A stretch of DNA of 64,000 nt from AP-15 sp963833745 (GTDB lineage: Bacteria; Pseudomonadota; Alphaproteobacteria; ATCC43930; CGMCC-115725). Shown piece by piece: positions 1-7,723 of the stretch. The notes below the pieces were generated by a model. That model made no database searches and was not told where the DNA came from. It worked only from the letters and a program-made list of their open reading frames with translations. Numbering within the stretch: position 1 is the stretch's first letter; every line of letters starts with the position of its first letter. Location: positions 1,457,386 to 1,521,385 of the forward strand of contig CAWHZD010000004.1 of the NCBI GenBank assembly GCA_963833745.1, given 5' to 3'. A program made the translations under genes and the position numbers.

Positions 1-1
1 G

Positions 2-1789
2 GATGGCAGCGAACTCGGCTTTGTCGACGTTCCCGGGCACGAGCGCTTTCTACCCAACATGCTGGCGGGGGTGCTGTCGATCGACCGCGTGCTGCTGGTC
101 GTCGCCGCCGATGACGGGCCGCGCCCGCAGACGATCGAGCATCTCGACATTCTCGAATTGATCGAGGTCGCCGAGATCACCGGAATCATCACCAAGATCG
201 ACAGGGTGGCCGCTGAGCGTGCTGCCGAAGTCGCGGCAGCGGTCGCGGGCATGCTCGCCGACGCGGGCTATGCCGACAGTCCGATCTTCCTGCTGTCGAG
301 CCACACCGGCGACGGTGTCGACAGCCTGACCCGGCATTTGCAACAAAGCGCGCAGGTGGCCGAGCACGCCCGCGCCGCGACGCCGCCGGCCGGTCTTTTT
401 CGCATGGCGATCGACCGCGCCTTCACCCTGCGGGGGATCGGGCTCGTGGTGACCGGCACGGTTAGCGCCGGCACGGTAGCGGTCGGCGACCGCCTGACGG
501 TCAGCCCGCGCGGCATCCCGGTGCGGGTACGCGGCTTGCACACCCAGAACCATCCGATCGACACAGCCGGCGCAGGCGAACGTTGTGCCGTCAACATCGC
601 CGGCTCGTTCCCCGAGGGTGGTGAGCCGCGGCGCGGCGACTGGCTGCTGGCGCCCGAGCGGCATCTCCCGGTGCGGCGGATCGACCTCTTCGTGCGCGCC
701 TCGCGCCACGCCGAAACGGCGCTGCGCGACGGGCTGCCGGTGCACCTGCATCTCGGCACCGAGGACGTCGTCGGCCGTGTCGCGGTGCTGCGCGGCCGGG
801 CGATCGATCCCGGCGAGACCGGCCTCGTGCAGATCGACCTCGAGCAGCCGATTGGCGCGCTGCACGGCGACCGCGCGGTGCTGCGCGACCACGCCGGCCG
901 CACGACACTCGCCGGCGGCCGGGTCGTCGACCCGCTGGCGCCGCGCCGCGGACGCCGGCTCCCGCCGCGACTCGCCCTGCTCGATGCGATGACCCCGGCC
1001 GACCCGGCGACGGCATTGCGTCGAATGCTCGCGGTCGAAGGGTTCGTCGATCTCAACCAGTTCGCGATCGTGCGCAATCTGACGCCCGCCGAGTTGGATG
1101 CGCTGACCGACAGCGAAGACACTTATTTCCTGCGAGTCGGGTCAGCACAGGTGCCGGTCGCGATCACCCGCGAGCGCCTCGCCATTCTCACCGACAAGAT
1201 CGCCGAGACGCTCGCTGCCTCGCACCAGACCCAGCCCGACATGCTCGGCCCGACCCGGCCGGCGCTCTTCGCGCAATTGCGCGGCGTTGCTCCGGAGCCG
1301 GCGCTCGATGCGGCGTTGTCCCAGCTCGCCGCCACCGCGGGCGCGGTGCGCGAAGGGGGAATGTGGCGGCTGCCCGGGCATCGCCCGCGGCTGACCAACG
1401 CCGACGAGAAATTGTGGGCCCGTATCCGTCCATTGCTCGCCGCGGCCGAGTCGCGCCCGCCGCGGGTACGCGAGATCGCCGAAGCCCTCGCCCTCGAACC
1501 CGAAATGGTCGAGCGTTTCCTGCATCGTGCCGAGCGTCTCGGCCGTGCGGCCAAGGTCGCCGACAATCGCTTTTTTCTTCCGGAAACCTTGTTACACCTC
1601 GCCGCGATCGCGCGCGACCTGGCCGGCGAGACGCCGGACGGCAGCTTCACCGCAGCCGCCTTCAAGGACCGTTCCGGCGTCGGCCGCAATCTGACGATCC
1701 AGATTCTCGAATATCTTGATAGAATGGGCGCCACCCGCCGCATCGGCGACGCACGCGTCGTCCTGCGCGGCGCCGAGACTTTCGGCTGA
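2..1789 (+). CDS. selB: Selenocysteine-specific translation elongation factor SelB (5' end outside window)
   Basis: SelB is a GTPase that carries Sec-tRNA(Sec) to UGA codons marked by a downstream SECIS hairpin. The frame is open from the first bases: it encodes DVPGHERF (GTPase G3) at once and TKID (G4) further on, so only the start of the G domain is missing. EF-Tu-like beta-barrel domains follow, then a long C-terminal part ending in winged-helix-type sequence (PPRVREIAEALALEPEMVERF), the SECIS-binding end that ordinary EF-Tu lacks. The gene ends 8 nt before selC, an arrangement that supports the call. selA would be expected upstream, outside the window. Confidence 0.96.
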   Translation, partial: DGSELGFVDVPGHERFLPNMLAGVLSIDRVLLVVAADDGPRPQTIEHLDILELIEVAEITGIITKIDRVAAERAAEVAAAVAGMLADAGYADSPIFLLSSHTGDGVDSLTRHLQQSAQVAEHARAATPPAGLFRMAIDRAFTLRGIGLVVTGTVSAGTVAVGDRLTVSPRGIPVRVRGLHTQNHPIDTAGAGERCAVNIAGSFPEGGEPRRGDWLLAPERHLPVRRIDLFVRASRHAETALRDGLPVHLHLGTEDVVGRVAVLRGRAIDPGETGLVQIDLEQPIGALHGDRAVLRDHAGRTTLAGGRVVDPLAPRRGRRLPPRLALLDAMTPADPATALRRMLAVEGFVDLNQFAIVRNLTPAELDALTDSEDTYFLRVGSAQVPVAITRERLAILTDKIAETLAASHQTQPDMLGPTRPALFAQLRGVAPEPALDAALSQLAATAGAVREGGMWRLPGHRPRLTNADEKLWARIRPLLAAAESRPPRVREIAEALALEPEMVERFLHRAERLGRAAKVADNRFFLPETLLHLAAIARDLAGETPDGSFTAAAFKDRSGVGRNLTIQILEYLDRMGATRRIGDARVVLRGAETFG

Positions 1790-1797
1790 CGGCCACG

Positions 1798-1890
1798 GGA
1801 AGAGTATCGGGTCCGGTGACTCGCGCGGTCTTCAAAACCGTTGGGGGGCGCGAAGGCGTCCCCGGTAGGTTCGAACTCCTGCCTCTTCCG
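1798..1890 (+). tRNA. selC: tRNA-Sec (anticodon TCA)
   Basis: The sequence folds as a long tRNA: acceptor GGAAGAG pairs with CTCTTCC, the anticodon arm GCGGT-CTTCAAA-ACCGT carries TCA, the long GC-rich variable arm is typical of tRNA-Sec, and the T arm contains GGTTCGAA. The discriminator is G1890, followed by CCT rather than an encoded CCA. The position directly after selB supports the identity. The T loop seems one nucleotide longer than in the E. coli gene by hand folding; a covariance-model run would settle the exact ends. Confidence 0.9.
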
Positions 1891-1937
1891 CCTCAGCAGT
1901 CGCGGGTGGCTGACGGCGGCGGGGCGAGGACTTCGCG

Positions 1938-3011
1938 ATGGAAGCGCGTTATTTCGGGACGGAACAGGTAACCGAAGAAGACCGCGCGTATGGCGGATCG
2001 CGTTTTTCGGAGGTTCGCGACGCGGTGTTCGCCAACCCCTACCAGAGGGTGTGGGGTGCTGCCGGCGAGCCGACCTGGCCGGCTTACGAAGTCACTTTGC
2101 GGAGCGTGCTGCGCGGTGTTCTGCCACTGGGCTTGCCGTACTTTTTTCGGCAGGCGGTGGCGCGGGCCGTCGATTCAAGGGCCGATTTGCGCTGGGGCGC
2201 CGATGGCAAAGGGTTTCGACGCTTGCTTCATCCCAACGGCATCTGCCTAACCGGCCTTTGGGAAATTAGCGAGGAAACGCAATATTCGGGCTATTTCCGA
2301 AAAGACAGCCATGCCCTCGTAATCGGACGCTACTCGACCTGCTGCAACGCGACCCGGCGTGGCCGAGAGCGGTCCTTGTCATTGGTCGGCAAATTGTTTC
2401 CAACCGCCGACCCGAACCACAGCGAGCCGCTGCGCACCGCCAATTTCATTACCCAGCAGGACATCGGCGGCGACCGCACCGACTACATCAATGATGCCGA
2501 AACCCGCAACGCTCCCAACACCACTGCTTGGCACCGCGGCTTCGGTGTGCCGGTGCTGCTGGTCACCGGGATTGTCTTCAGCCGGGTCGACAAGAACCCG
2601 ACGATCCGGCAGCTCTACCAAATCGCCGAGCTCGGCAAGCCGAACGGCGAACCGACGCGCAGCCCGGCGTTCATGCGCCTGGTTGTCGATCCCACGCAGC
2701 CCAGAATTGCTGGTGAAGCGTTGGATTTTCGCGACGAAATCATGGCCCAGATATTCGATCGCGGCGACCCTGCTCCGAAACGCACGCTCACCTTTCACAT
2801 CGAGGTGACCGAAGACGGGTCGACACGCGGCCCGAGCTTTTTTCAGCGGCGCACCTTCGCCAACTGGCGCCGCATCGGCAGAATGGCATTCGACAACGCG
2901 GTCGCATCGTATAACGGCGACTTTGTGATTCACTTCACGCATCCGACGTGGCGCGACGACCCCAATGATCCCGCGACCGCCACGCGCGTCGACGAACGCA
3001 AGGTGAGGTGA
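1938..3011 (+). CDS. Catalase-like heme protein family member
   Basis: A 357-residue protein resembling the small, distant catalase relatives found in proteobacteria. Around residues 95-150 it has the catalase-type arrangement of a distal His motif (HPNGICLTGLW), an Arg/Ser motif (VIGRYST) and a core segment (LSLVGKLFPT), in that order. It is shorter than a classical catalase of about 480 residues and I cannot place a proximal heme Tyr with certainty, so peroxide-degrading activity is inference. No signal peptide is evident. The gene stands alone between selC and the toxin-antitoxin pair. The start at 1938 lies 48 nt after selC. Confidence 0.6.
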   Translation: MEARYFGTEQVTEEDRAYGGSRFSEVRDAVFANPYQRVWGAAGEPTWPAYEVTLRSVLRGVLPLGLPYFFRQAVARAVDSRADLRWGADGKGFRRLLHPNGICLTGLWEISEETQYSGYFRKDSHALVIGRYSTCCNATRRGRERSLSLVGKLFPTADPNHSEPLRTANFITQQDIGGDRTDYINDAETRNAPNTTAWHRGFGVPVLLVTGIVFSRVDKNPTIRQLYQIAELGKPNGEPTRSPAFMRLVVDPTQPRIAGEALDFRDEIMAQIFDRGDPAPKRTLTFHIEVTEDGSTRGPSFFQRRTFANWRRIGRMAFDNAVASYNGDFVIHFTHPTWRDDPNDPATATRVDERKVR

Positions 3012-3102
3012 CGAGAGGCCGGGATGCGCCGCGTCCCGCTCGCCGGCCCTTCGCCCGCACTGCCCCGTGACGCGCACGACGGAAAAGTGGTGCTCACGGC
3101 GC

Positions 3103-3116
3103 ATTCTATATAGAAT
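3103..3116. promoter_or_regulatory. Palindromic operator candidate of the vapBC pair
   Basis: ATTCTATATAGAAT is a perfect 14-bp palindrome 33 nt upstream of the antitoxin start, and a second half-like copy (TATAGAAA) follows about 10 nt later. VapB-type antitoxins bind such palindromes at their own promoter, so this is probably the autoregulatory operator. It is AT-rich in GC-rich surroundings and may overlap the -10 region. Confidence 0.55.
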
Positions 3117-3148
3117 AACTCGCCATTTTATAGAAACGGACTTTCTCA

Positions 3149-3409
3149 ATGGCATTGAGCCTGAAGGATCCGGAGACCGATCGGCTCGCCCCCGAGGTGG
3201 CGAAGCTTACCGGCGAAAGCCTGACCGAGGCGGTGCGCAAGGCCCTGGCCGAACGGCTCGAGCGCGAACGCCCGCGCCGCGGCCGACCGCGCAGCGGACT
3301 TGCCGCCGAACTCGACGCTCCGGCAAAGGAATGTGCGGCGTTGCCGGATTTCGATACGCGATCGGCCGATGAGATCATCGGCTATGACGAAGACGGCCTC
3401 TGGCGCTGA
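3149..3409 (+). CDS. vapB: Type II antitoxin, VapB family
   Basis: An 86-residue antitoxin. The N-terminal part (MALSLKDPETDRLAPEVAKL and the TGESLTEAVRKAL segment) is the ribbon-helix-helix-type DNA-binding module of the Rv0623-like VapB group. A basic RPRRGRPRSG linker follows, and the C-terminal tail with IIGYDEDGLWR is the toxin-wrapping segment typical of the group. Its stop codon TGA overlaps the toxin ATG by one base (TGATG), so the two are translationally coupled. A palindromic operator candidate lies upstream. Confidence 0.85.
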   Translation: MALSLKDPETDRLAPEVAKLTGESLTEAVRKALAERLERERPRRGRPRSGLAAELDAPAKECAALPDFDTRSADEIIGYDEDGLWR

Positions 3410-3793
3410 TGGTCATCGACACATCGGCCATTGTCGCGATTCTCTTCGACGAGCCCGAACGCGAGTCTAGATAGCCTGATCGCCGAAGACGGCATTCGTC
3501 TCGTCTCGGCGGTCACCCGCGTTGAAGCGGCATTCGTCATGGAGGGACGAAAGGGCGAGGCTGGTCGCGAACGCCTCGATCGGTTCTTTCGTCTCACCCA
3601 GGCCGAGGTCGTGGCCGTCACCGAGGCGCAGGCGGAACTTGCGATCGTGGGCTTTCGCCGCTTCGGGAGAGGGCGACACCCGGCGCGGCGGAACATCGGT
3701 GATTGCTTCGCCTATGCCTTGGCCAAGGCCACCGGTGAGCCGCTGTTGTTCAAAGGCCACGATTTTGCACTGACCGACATCGCCGCCGGATGA
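3409..3793 (+). pseudogene. vapC: VapC PIN-domain toxin, frameshifted
   Basis: The toxin begins at the overlapping ATG with MVIDTSAIVAILFDEPERES, whose VIDTSA motif carries the first PIN-domain catalytic Asp. That frame hits TAG at about 3472. The rest of the domain continues in the +1 frame (LDSLIAEDGIRLVSA through NIGDCFAYALAKATGEPLLFKGHDF), with the later acidic residues present. Removing one T in GAGTCTAGATAGC restores a full 128-residue PIN protein. A PIN toxin is a metal-dependent ribonuclease. The lesion would inactivate it unless it is an assembly error. The antitoxin appears intact. Confidence 0.8.
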
Positions 3794-3805
3794 TGCGGGG
3801 GCGCC

Positions 3806-4744
3806 TCAGCCAAAGGCGCGCTTGAACGCGGCCCAGACTTGGCGCTGGGCGGCCATCGCGTCGTCGACGACCGGCACCATGCCCAAAAAGCCGTGGATCA
3901 TCCCGGGATATTCCCGGTATTCGACCGGGACGCCGCCCCGGCGCAGCGCCTCGGCATAGCTTTCGCCGTCGTCGTGCAGGACGTCGCATTCGGCGACGAT
4001 GACGACCGCCGGGGCGGCGCCGGCATGGCTCGGGGCCTTGATCGGCGAGGCCCGCCAATCCTCGGCGTCCGCCGCCGAGCGTAAATAATGGCGGCCGAAC
4101 CACGCCATCGCGTCACGCGTCAACACACCGTAGCCTTGCGCAAATTTGCCGTAGCTGGCCCCGGACAACGTGTAGTCGGCGACCGGATAAACCAGCGACT
4201 GCAGCCGCAGCTTCGGACCGCCGGTGTCGCGCGCGATCAACGCCACGACCGCGGCGAGGTTGGCGCCGGCGCTGTCGCCATGCACCCCAATGCGGCCGGG
4301 ATCGGCGCCGAGGCTCGCGGCATTGGCGTGAACCCAGGTTAATGCCGCAAACAAATCGTCGACTGCCGCGGGGAATTTGTGCTCCGGCCCCATCCGGTAG
4401 TCGATCGAGGCGACCAATGCTCCGACCCCCGAGCACAGATTGCGGGCAACCATGTCATGGGTGTCGAGGCTGCCGATGACATGGCCGCCACCGTGATAAT
4501 AGACGATCGCCGGCACCGGCCCCACCGCATCGGGCCAGTAGAGCCGCAGGCGGATTTCGCCGGCGGGGCCGGGGATCTGCCGCTCCTCGACCCGCGCGAC
4601 CGGCAACGGCTCGGCCTTGCGCGCTCGCGCCGTCGCCTCCGCCTGGGCGCGCGCCTCAGCCGGGGTCATATCTTCGATCGGCCGCAATTCGGCCTTGGCC
4701 ATCGCTTCGAGAACTTGGACGATCTGCGGGTGCAGGCTCGGCAT
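3806..4744 (-). CDS. Alpha/beta hydrolase, hormone-sensitive-lipase-like esterase
   Basis: A 312-residue esterase of the HSL (family IV) type. It shows the oxyanion-hole motif YYHGGG, the nucleophile elbow HGDSAGANLA (GDSAG), an Asp in the C-terminal part (ECDVLHDDG) and the catalytic His in MIHGF, all in standard order. I chose the ATG at 4744 (MPSLHPQIV) because the longer frame to 4900 reads through an intergenic palindromic repeat (4772-4856). It hydrolyses small carboxylic esters; the substrate is unknown. It lies downstream of the LLM monooxygenase on the same strand, so both may belong to one catabolic cluster. Confidence 0.88.
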   Translation of the reverse strand: MPSLHPQIVQVLEAMAKAELRPIEDMTPAEARAQAEATARARKAEPLPVARVEERQIPGPAGEIRLRLYWPDAVGPVPAIVYYHGGGHVIGSLDTHDMVARNLCSGVGALVASIDYRMGPEHKFPAAVDDLFAALTWVHANAASLGADPGRIGVHGDSAGANLAAVVALIARDTGGPKLRLQSLVYPVADYTLSGASYGKFAQGYGVLTRDAMAWFGRHYLRSAADAEDWRASPIKAPSHAGAAPAVVIVAECDVLHDDGESYAEALRRGGVPVEYREYPGMIHGFLGMVPVVDDAMAAQRQVWAAFKRAFG

Positions 4745-4771
4745 TGGTTTTTCCTCGATCTCCATGGGGTC

Positions 4772-4856
4772 GTCATGGCGAGCGAAGCGAAGCAATCTCG
4801 ATGGGGAGGTTGCGCCGGCAACGAGATCGCTTTGTCGCGTCGCTCCTCGCGATGAC
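4772..4856. repeat. Intergenic palindromic repeat (REP-like)
   Basis: An imperfect inverted repeat of 85 bp: it starts with GTCATGGCGAGCGAAGCGAA and ends with the approximate reverse complement, CGCTCCTCGCGATGAC. Repeats of this type occur many times between genes in alphaproteobacterial genomes. It separates the LLM monooxygenase and the esterase and may form a hairpin in the transcript. Confidence 0.7.
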
Positions 4857-4880
4857 AGCAGAGGTGGCTGCGGCAGACCG

Positions 4881-6086
4881 CTATTGCGCGGCGGCGACAA
4901 GGGCGGGTTTCGCCGGCGCGGGGTTCAGCTCGCGCAGCCGCGGCAACACCTCTTTGCCCATCAGGGTGATGTTGGCGACGGTGTCGGCATGGTCGAGAAA
5001 GCCGCCCTGGCCGAAAAACAAGAGATTGCCAAACCCGCCGACGCGGTCGTTCAGCTCCTTGATCTGGTTGTAGACATCGTCTGGTGTGCCGGCAAAAACG
5101 GTGGCGCCTTCCATCAACTGGTCTAAGGTCGCGGTAGTGTGGTCGATCGGGTTCCCGTCACGGTCGCGCACAAACCCGCCGCGTTTGCCGCCGGCTTTGA
5201 GCATCGCCACATTGGCGCCGAGCGAATTGTAGCCGGGCGGATTGGTGAACGGCTCAAGCACAACCGGAGAGGTGCGCACATAGTCGGCGGCGAGATTGGC
5301 GCGGCGCCGCCCCTCCTCGCGCGTTGCACCGACGCCGACCACCGCCGCATAGGCAAAGCGGTCGGGGCCGGCGGTCCAGCCCAGCTCCTCGGCGCGCTGG
5401 CGATAAGCCGCGAACAACGGCCCCGCGACCGCACCCGACAGCAAGGTGCCGACGACATGCCCGCGCTCGGCCGCCATGCGCCCGGTTTCGGGGCTGACCC
5501 CGGTCATCCACACCGGCGGCGTCGGCTGCTGCAGGGGCCGCGGCCACACGTTGACATTGCGGTAATGGAAGAACTCGCCTTCCCAGTTGAACGGCCCGTC
5601 GGCCGTCGACAGCGCCTTCAGGATCAAATCATGCGCCTCCCAATAGCGGCGCATCAGAGTGGCGGGGTTGCTGTTGGCCGGCGCGATCTCGTAGGCCGCA
5701 CCTTTGACGAGACCCATCTCCAGCCGGCCGCCCGACAACACGTCGAGCCACGCCATCTCCTCGGCGACGCGCACCGGGTCCGGCCGGTTGGCGATCGGGG
5801 TGCCGAGCGACAACAGCCGCGAGCGCTTGGTCTCGCGGGCGATGATCGCCAACGCCATCGGCACCGATATGGTCAGGCAGGTTGCGGTGCTGTGATGTTC
5901 GTTGACCATGATGTCGAGCCCGACCTCGTCGCACAGCGCGAACTCGTCGAGATAGCGGTTCAGCAAGTGGTGGCCGATTCGCGGGTCGTAGTTGCTGTTC
6001 GGCAAGACGACGCGCAGCGAGCCGCGCTTCAGTCCTTCCTCCCAGGCCGGGTGATAGGCCATCTCGGAGAAGTAAAAAACGCGCAT
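4881..6086 (-). CDS. LLM-class flavin-dependent oxidoreductase
   Basis: A 401-residue luciferase-like (LLM) monooxygenase. Family segments are visible: LDIMVNEHHST near the N-terminus, LSLGTPIANRPDPVRVAEEMAWLDVLSGGRLEMGLVKG (split here over the flavin-site region), and VWMTGVSPETGRMAAERGHV. The C-terminal part has AGTPDDVYNQI, the usual domain that closes the barrel. Such enzymes use FMNH2 or F420 with O2 to oxidise small organic molecules; the substrate is unknown. I chose the start at 6086 (MRVFYFSEM); the longer frame to 6239 runs into a palindromic repeat. The neighbouring esterase and hydrolase suggest a degradation cluster. Confidence 0.9.
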   Translation of the reverse strand: MRVFYFSEMAYHPAWEEGLKRGSLRVVLPNSNYDPRIGHHLLNRYLDEFALCDEVGLDIMVNEHHSTATCLTISVPMALAIIARETKRSRLLSLGTPIANRPDPVRVAEEMAWLDVLSGGRLEMGLVKGAAYEIAPANSNPATLMRRYWEAHDLILKALSTADGPFNWEGEFFHYRNVNVWPRPLQQPTPPVWMTGVSPETGRMAAERGHVVGTLLSGAVAGPLFAAYRQRAEELGWTAGPDRFAYAAVVGVGATREEGRRRANLAADYVRTSPVVLEPFTNPPGYNSLGANVAMLKAGGKRGGFVRDRDGNPIDHTTATLDQLMEGATVFAGTPDDVYNQIKELNDRVGGFGNLLFFGQGGFLDHADTVANITLMGKEVLPRLRELNPAPAKPALVAAAQ

Positions 6087-6138
6087 AGTGTTGCTCCAAT
6101 CACAGCGCAAAAGTCGGGTAGACTGCTTCTCAATTTTT

Positions 6139-6220
6139 CGTCGCCCCCGCGAAAGCGGGGGTCCAGGTGCGACAGTCGAGGCGCTTGCAATCCTCGATTC
6201 CCGCTGTTGCGGGTATGACG
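6139..6220. repeat. Second intergenic palindromic repeat
   Basis: The first half contains the hairpin GCCCCCGCGAAAGCGGGGG; the second ends with TTCCCGC, a short loop, GCGGGTATGACG, and is roughly its mirror image. This is the common alphaproteobacterial intergenic repeat, distinct from the 4772 element. It lies between the hydrolase stop and the LLM start. Its hairpin core resembles the two short insertions in istA at 17764 and 17901. Confidence 0.65.
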
Positions 6221-6260
6221 AGTGACAATTCATATCCACTGCCGTTTTCGTTCGATCGAG

Positions 6261-7037
6261 TCAGCTGTTGCCGTCGACGAAAACGGCGAGCTTGTCGACG
6301 AATGCTTGGGGTTGCTCCCAATGCGGGAAGTGCCCGGCATCGGCGATCAGTTCGAGACGGGCATTCGGGATCGCCTGGCGCCAGCTCTCGCCATAGGCCG
6401 GCGTGACGATCCGGTCTTCACTGCCCCACAACAGCAGGGTCGGCCGGTCGATGCGATGCAGCCAGCGCTTGAGGCGCGGGTTGTGCATGTACGGCTTCCA
6501 GCCATAAAGCGCGAAAGCCTCGCGGCCGCGCACGATCGCAGCGAGCTCGCTCTCCGGCAATTGGGTGAAATCGACATCGCCTTGCACCGGGTCGGCCCAG
6601 GCGCGCCGCAGATATTCCGCTCGGGGAAGCGCGTGCATGTCGGTGATGTCGCGCTCTTCGCGACCGCCGAACTTGGCGCCGAGCGGATCGATGAGGACGA
6701 GGCGGGAGAAGCGCGCGGTCGAGCGCACCATGAGCTCGGCGGCGACCCAACCGCCAAAGCAGGCGCCGACCAGCACCGCGTCCTCCAGCCCGAGCTCGAG
6801 TGCTAGATCGAGATAGAGGTAGGCGAGATCGTCGACCGAGCCGATCCCGTCGACTAGCGGAGAATTGCCCCAGCCCGGATGCGACGGCGCGATCACGCGA
6901 TAGCGGCGGGCGAGCAGGTCGAGCCACGGCCGCTCCGGCATCAAGCCTTCACCGGCATGCAGAAACAGCAGCGGGCGGCCGGCGCCGCGCTCGACCAGTT
7001 CGAGGCTGGCGCCGGCGATTGCGATCGTGCGCGGCAT
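6261..7037 (-). CDS. Alpha/beta-fold hydrolase
   Basis: A 258-residue alpha/beta hydrolase of the meta-cleavage or haloalkane type. It has the oxyanion motif FLHAGEG, the nucleophile position GACFGGW (Cys instead of the usual Ser in G-x-S-x-G), an acidic residue in LLLWGSEDRIV and the catalytic His in DAGHFPHWEQP. The Cys nucleophile recalls dienelactone hydrolase but is unusual for this fold family. The start ATG overlaps the stop of the upstream cupin gene by one base (TGATG), so the two are translationally coupled and probably act on the same compound. Confidence 0.85.
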   Translation of the reverse strand: MPRTIAIAGASLELVERGAGRPLLFLHAGEGLMPERPWLDLLARRYRVIAPSHPGWGNSPLVDGIGSVDDLAYLYLDLALELGLEDAVLVGACFGGWVAAELMVRSTARFSRLVLIDPLGAKFGGREERDITDMHALPRAEYLRRAWADPVQGDVDFTQLPESELAAIVRGREAFALYGWKPYMHNPRLKRWLHRIDRPTLLLWGSEDRIVTPAYGESWRQAIPNARLELIADAGHFPHWEQPQAFVDKLAVFVDGNS

Positions 7038-7546
7038 CACGGCGCCGGATAATGGGTGCGCAGCATCTCGCCGTCGACCTCGGCCGGCTCGGCGTCGATC
7101 AGGACAAAGGCGAACACCGCCGGGGTAGCACCATTGTTGACCCAGGCGTGCATCGTACCGCGCTGCACGCAGATGTCGCCTTGCTTCATGTGCACGATCT
7201 CGCCGCTGTCGAATTCGAGGTCGCACTCGCCCGACAGCAGGATCGCGTAATCCACGGTCTCGGTGCGGTGCATGAATTTGGGCGCGCCGGGGGCGAATTC
7301 GGTGACCCGGATCACGGTCCCCTGGCCGGTGCCGACGTAATTGTAGCGCTTGACGAAACCCGCCCGCTGCGGCGCCTCGGCTGCTTTGGAATTGTCGACC
7401 GGCATCTTGTCGGTCGACCAGATCTCGCAGCCCGAAATATGCGGACGGTTCAGCCGTGGAACCGCGCTCAGCCGCTCGTCGGTGGCGACGATGGCCTTGC
7501 CGTTTGCGTCATGCCCGGTGACGATCCGCCGTACTTCCAGCGCCAT
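7037..7546 (-). CDS. Cupin domain protein
   Basis: A 169-residue single-cupin protein. The two cupin motifs are recognisable: motif 1 around FMHRTETVDYAILLSGECDLEF with the metal-ligand His and Glu, and motif 2 around GDICVQRGTMHAWVN with the third ligand His. Such proteins bind sugars or act as small dioxygenases, isomerases or sensors. It is the first gene of a two-gene operon with the alpha/beta hydrolase, and is divergent from the molybdopterin dehydrogenase across a 177-bp intergenic region that should hold both promoters. Confidence 0.85.
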   Translation of the reverse strand: MALEVRRIVTGHDANGKAIVATDERLSAVPRLNRPHISGCEIWSTDKMPVDNSKAAEAPQRAGFVKRYNYVGTGQGTVIRVTEFAPGAPKFMHRTETVDYAILLSGECDLEFDSGEIVHMKQGDICVQRGTMHAWVNNGATPAVFAFVLIDAEPAEVDGEMLRTHYPAP

Positions 7547-7723
7547 TCACCCCTCCCTCCGACCGGTTTTGCCCGGCAGTCGCCAGTCTACAGGGAGGAC
7601 GGCCCGACTGGCCACAACCACGCCGCGCGGGAACACGCGATCGACGCCTCCTTTGATCCGCCGCTCGAAATCGCGCAGTCCTTAGCGTAGCTTCTCACCG
7701 ACGAGGTTGAGGAAGAGGGCAGC

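Noticed and set aside
4745..4900. N-terminal extension of the esterase
   Set aside because: It is translated intergenic palindromic repeat; the family sequence begins near ATG 4744.
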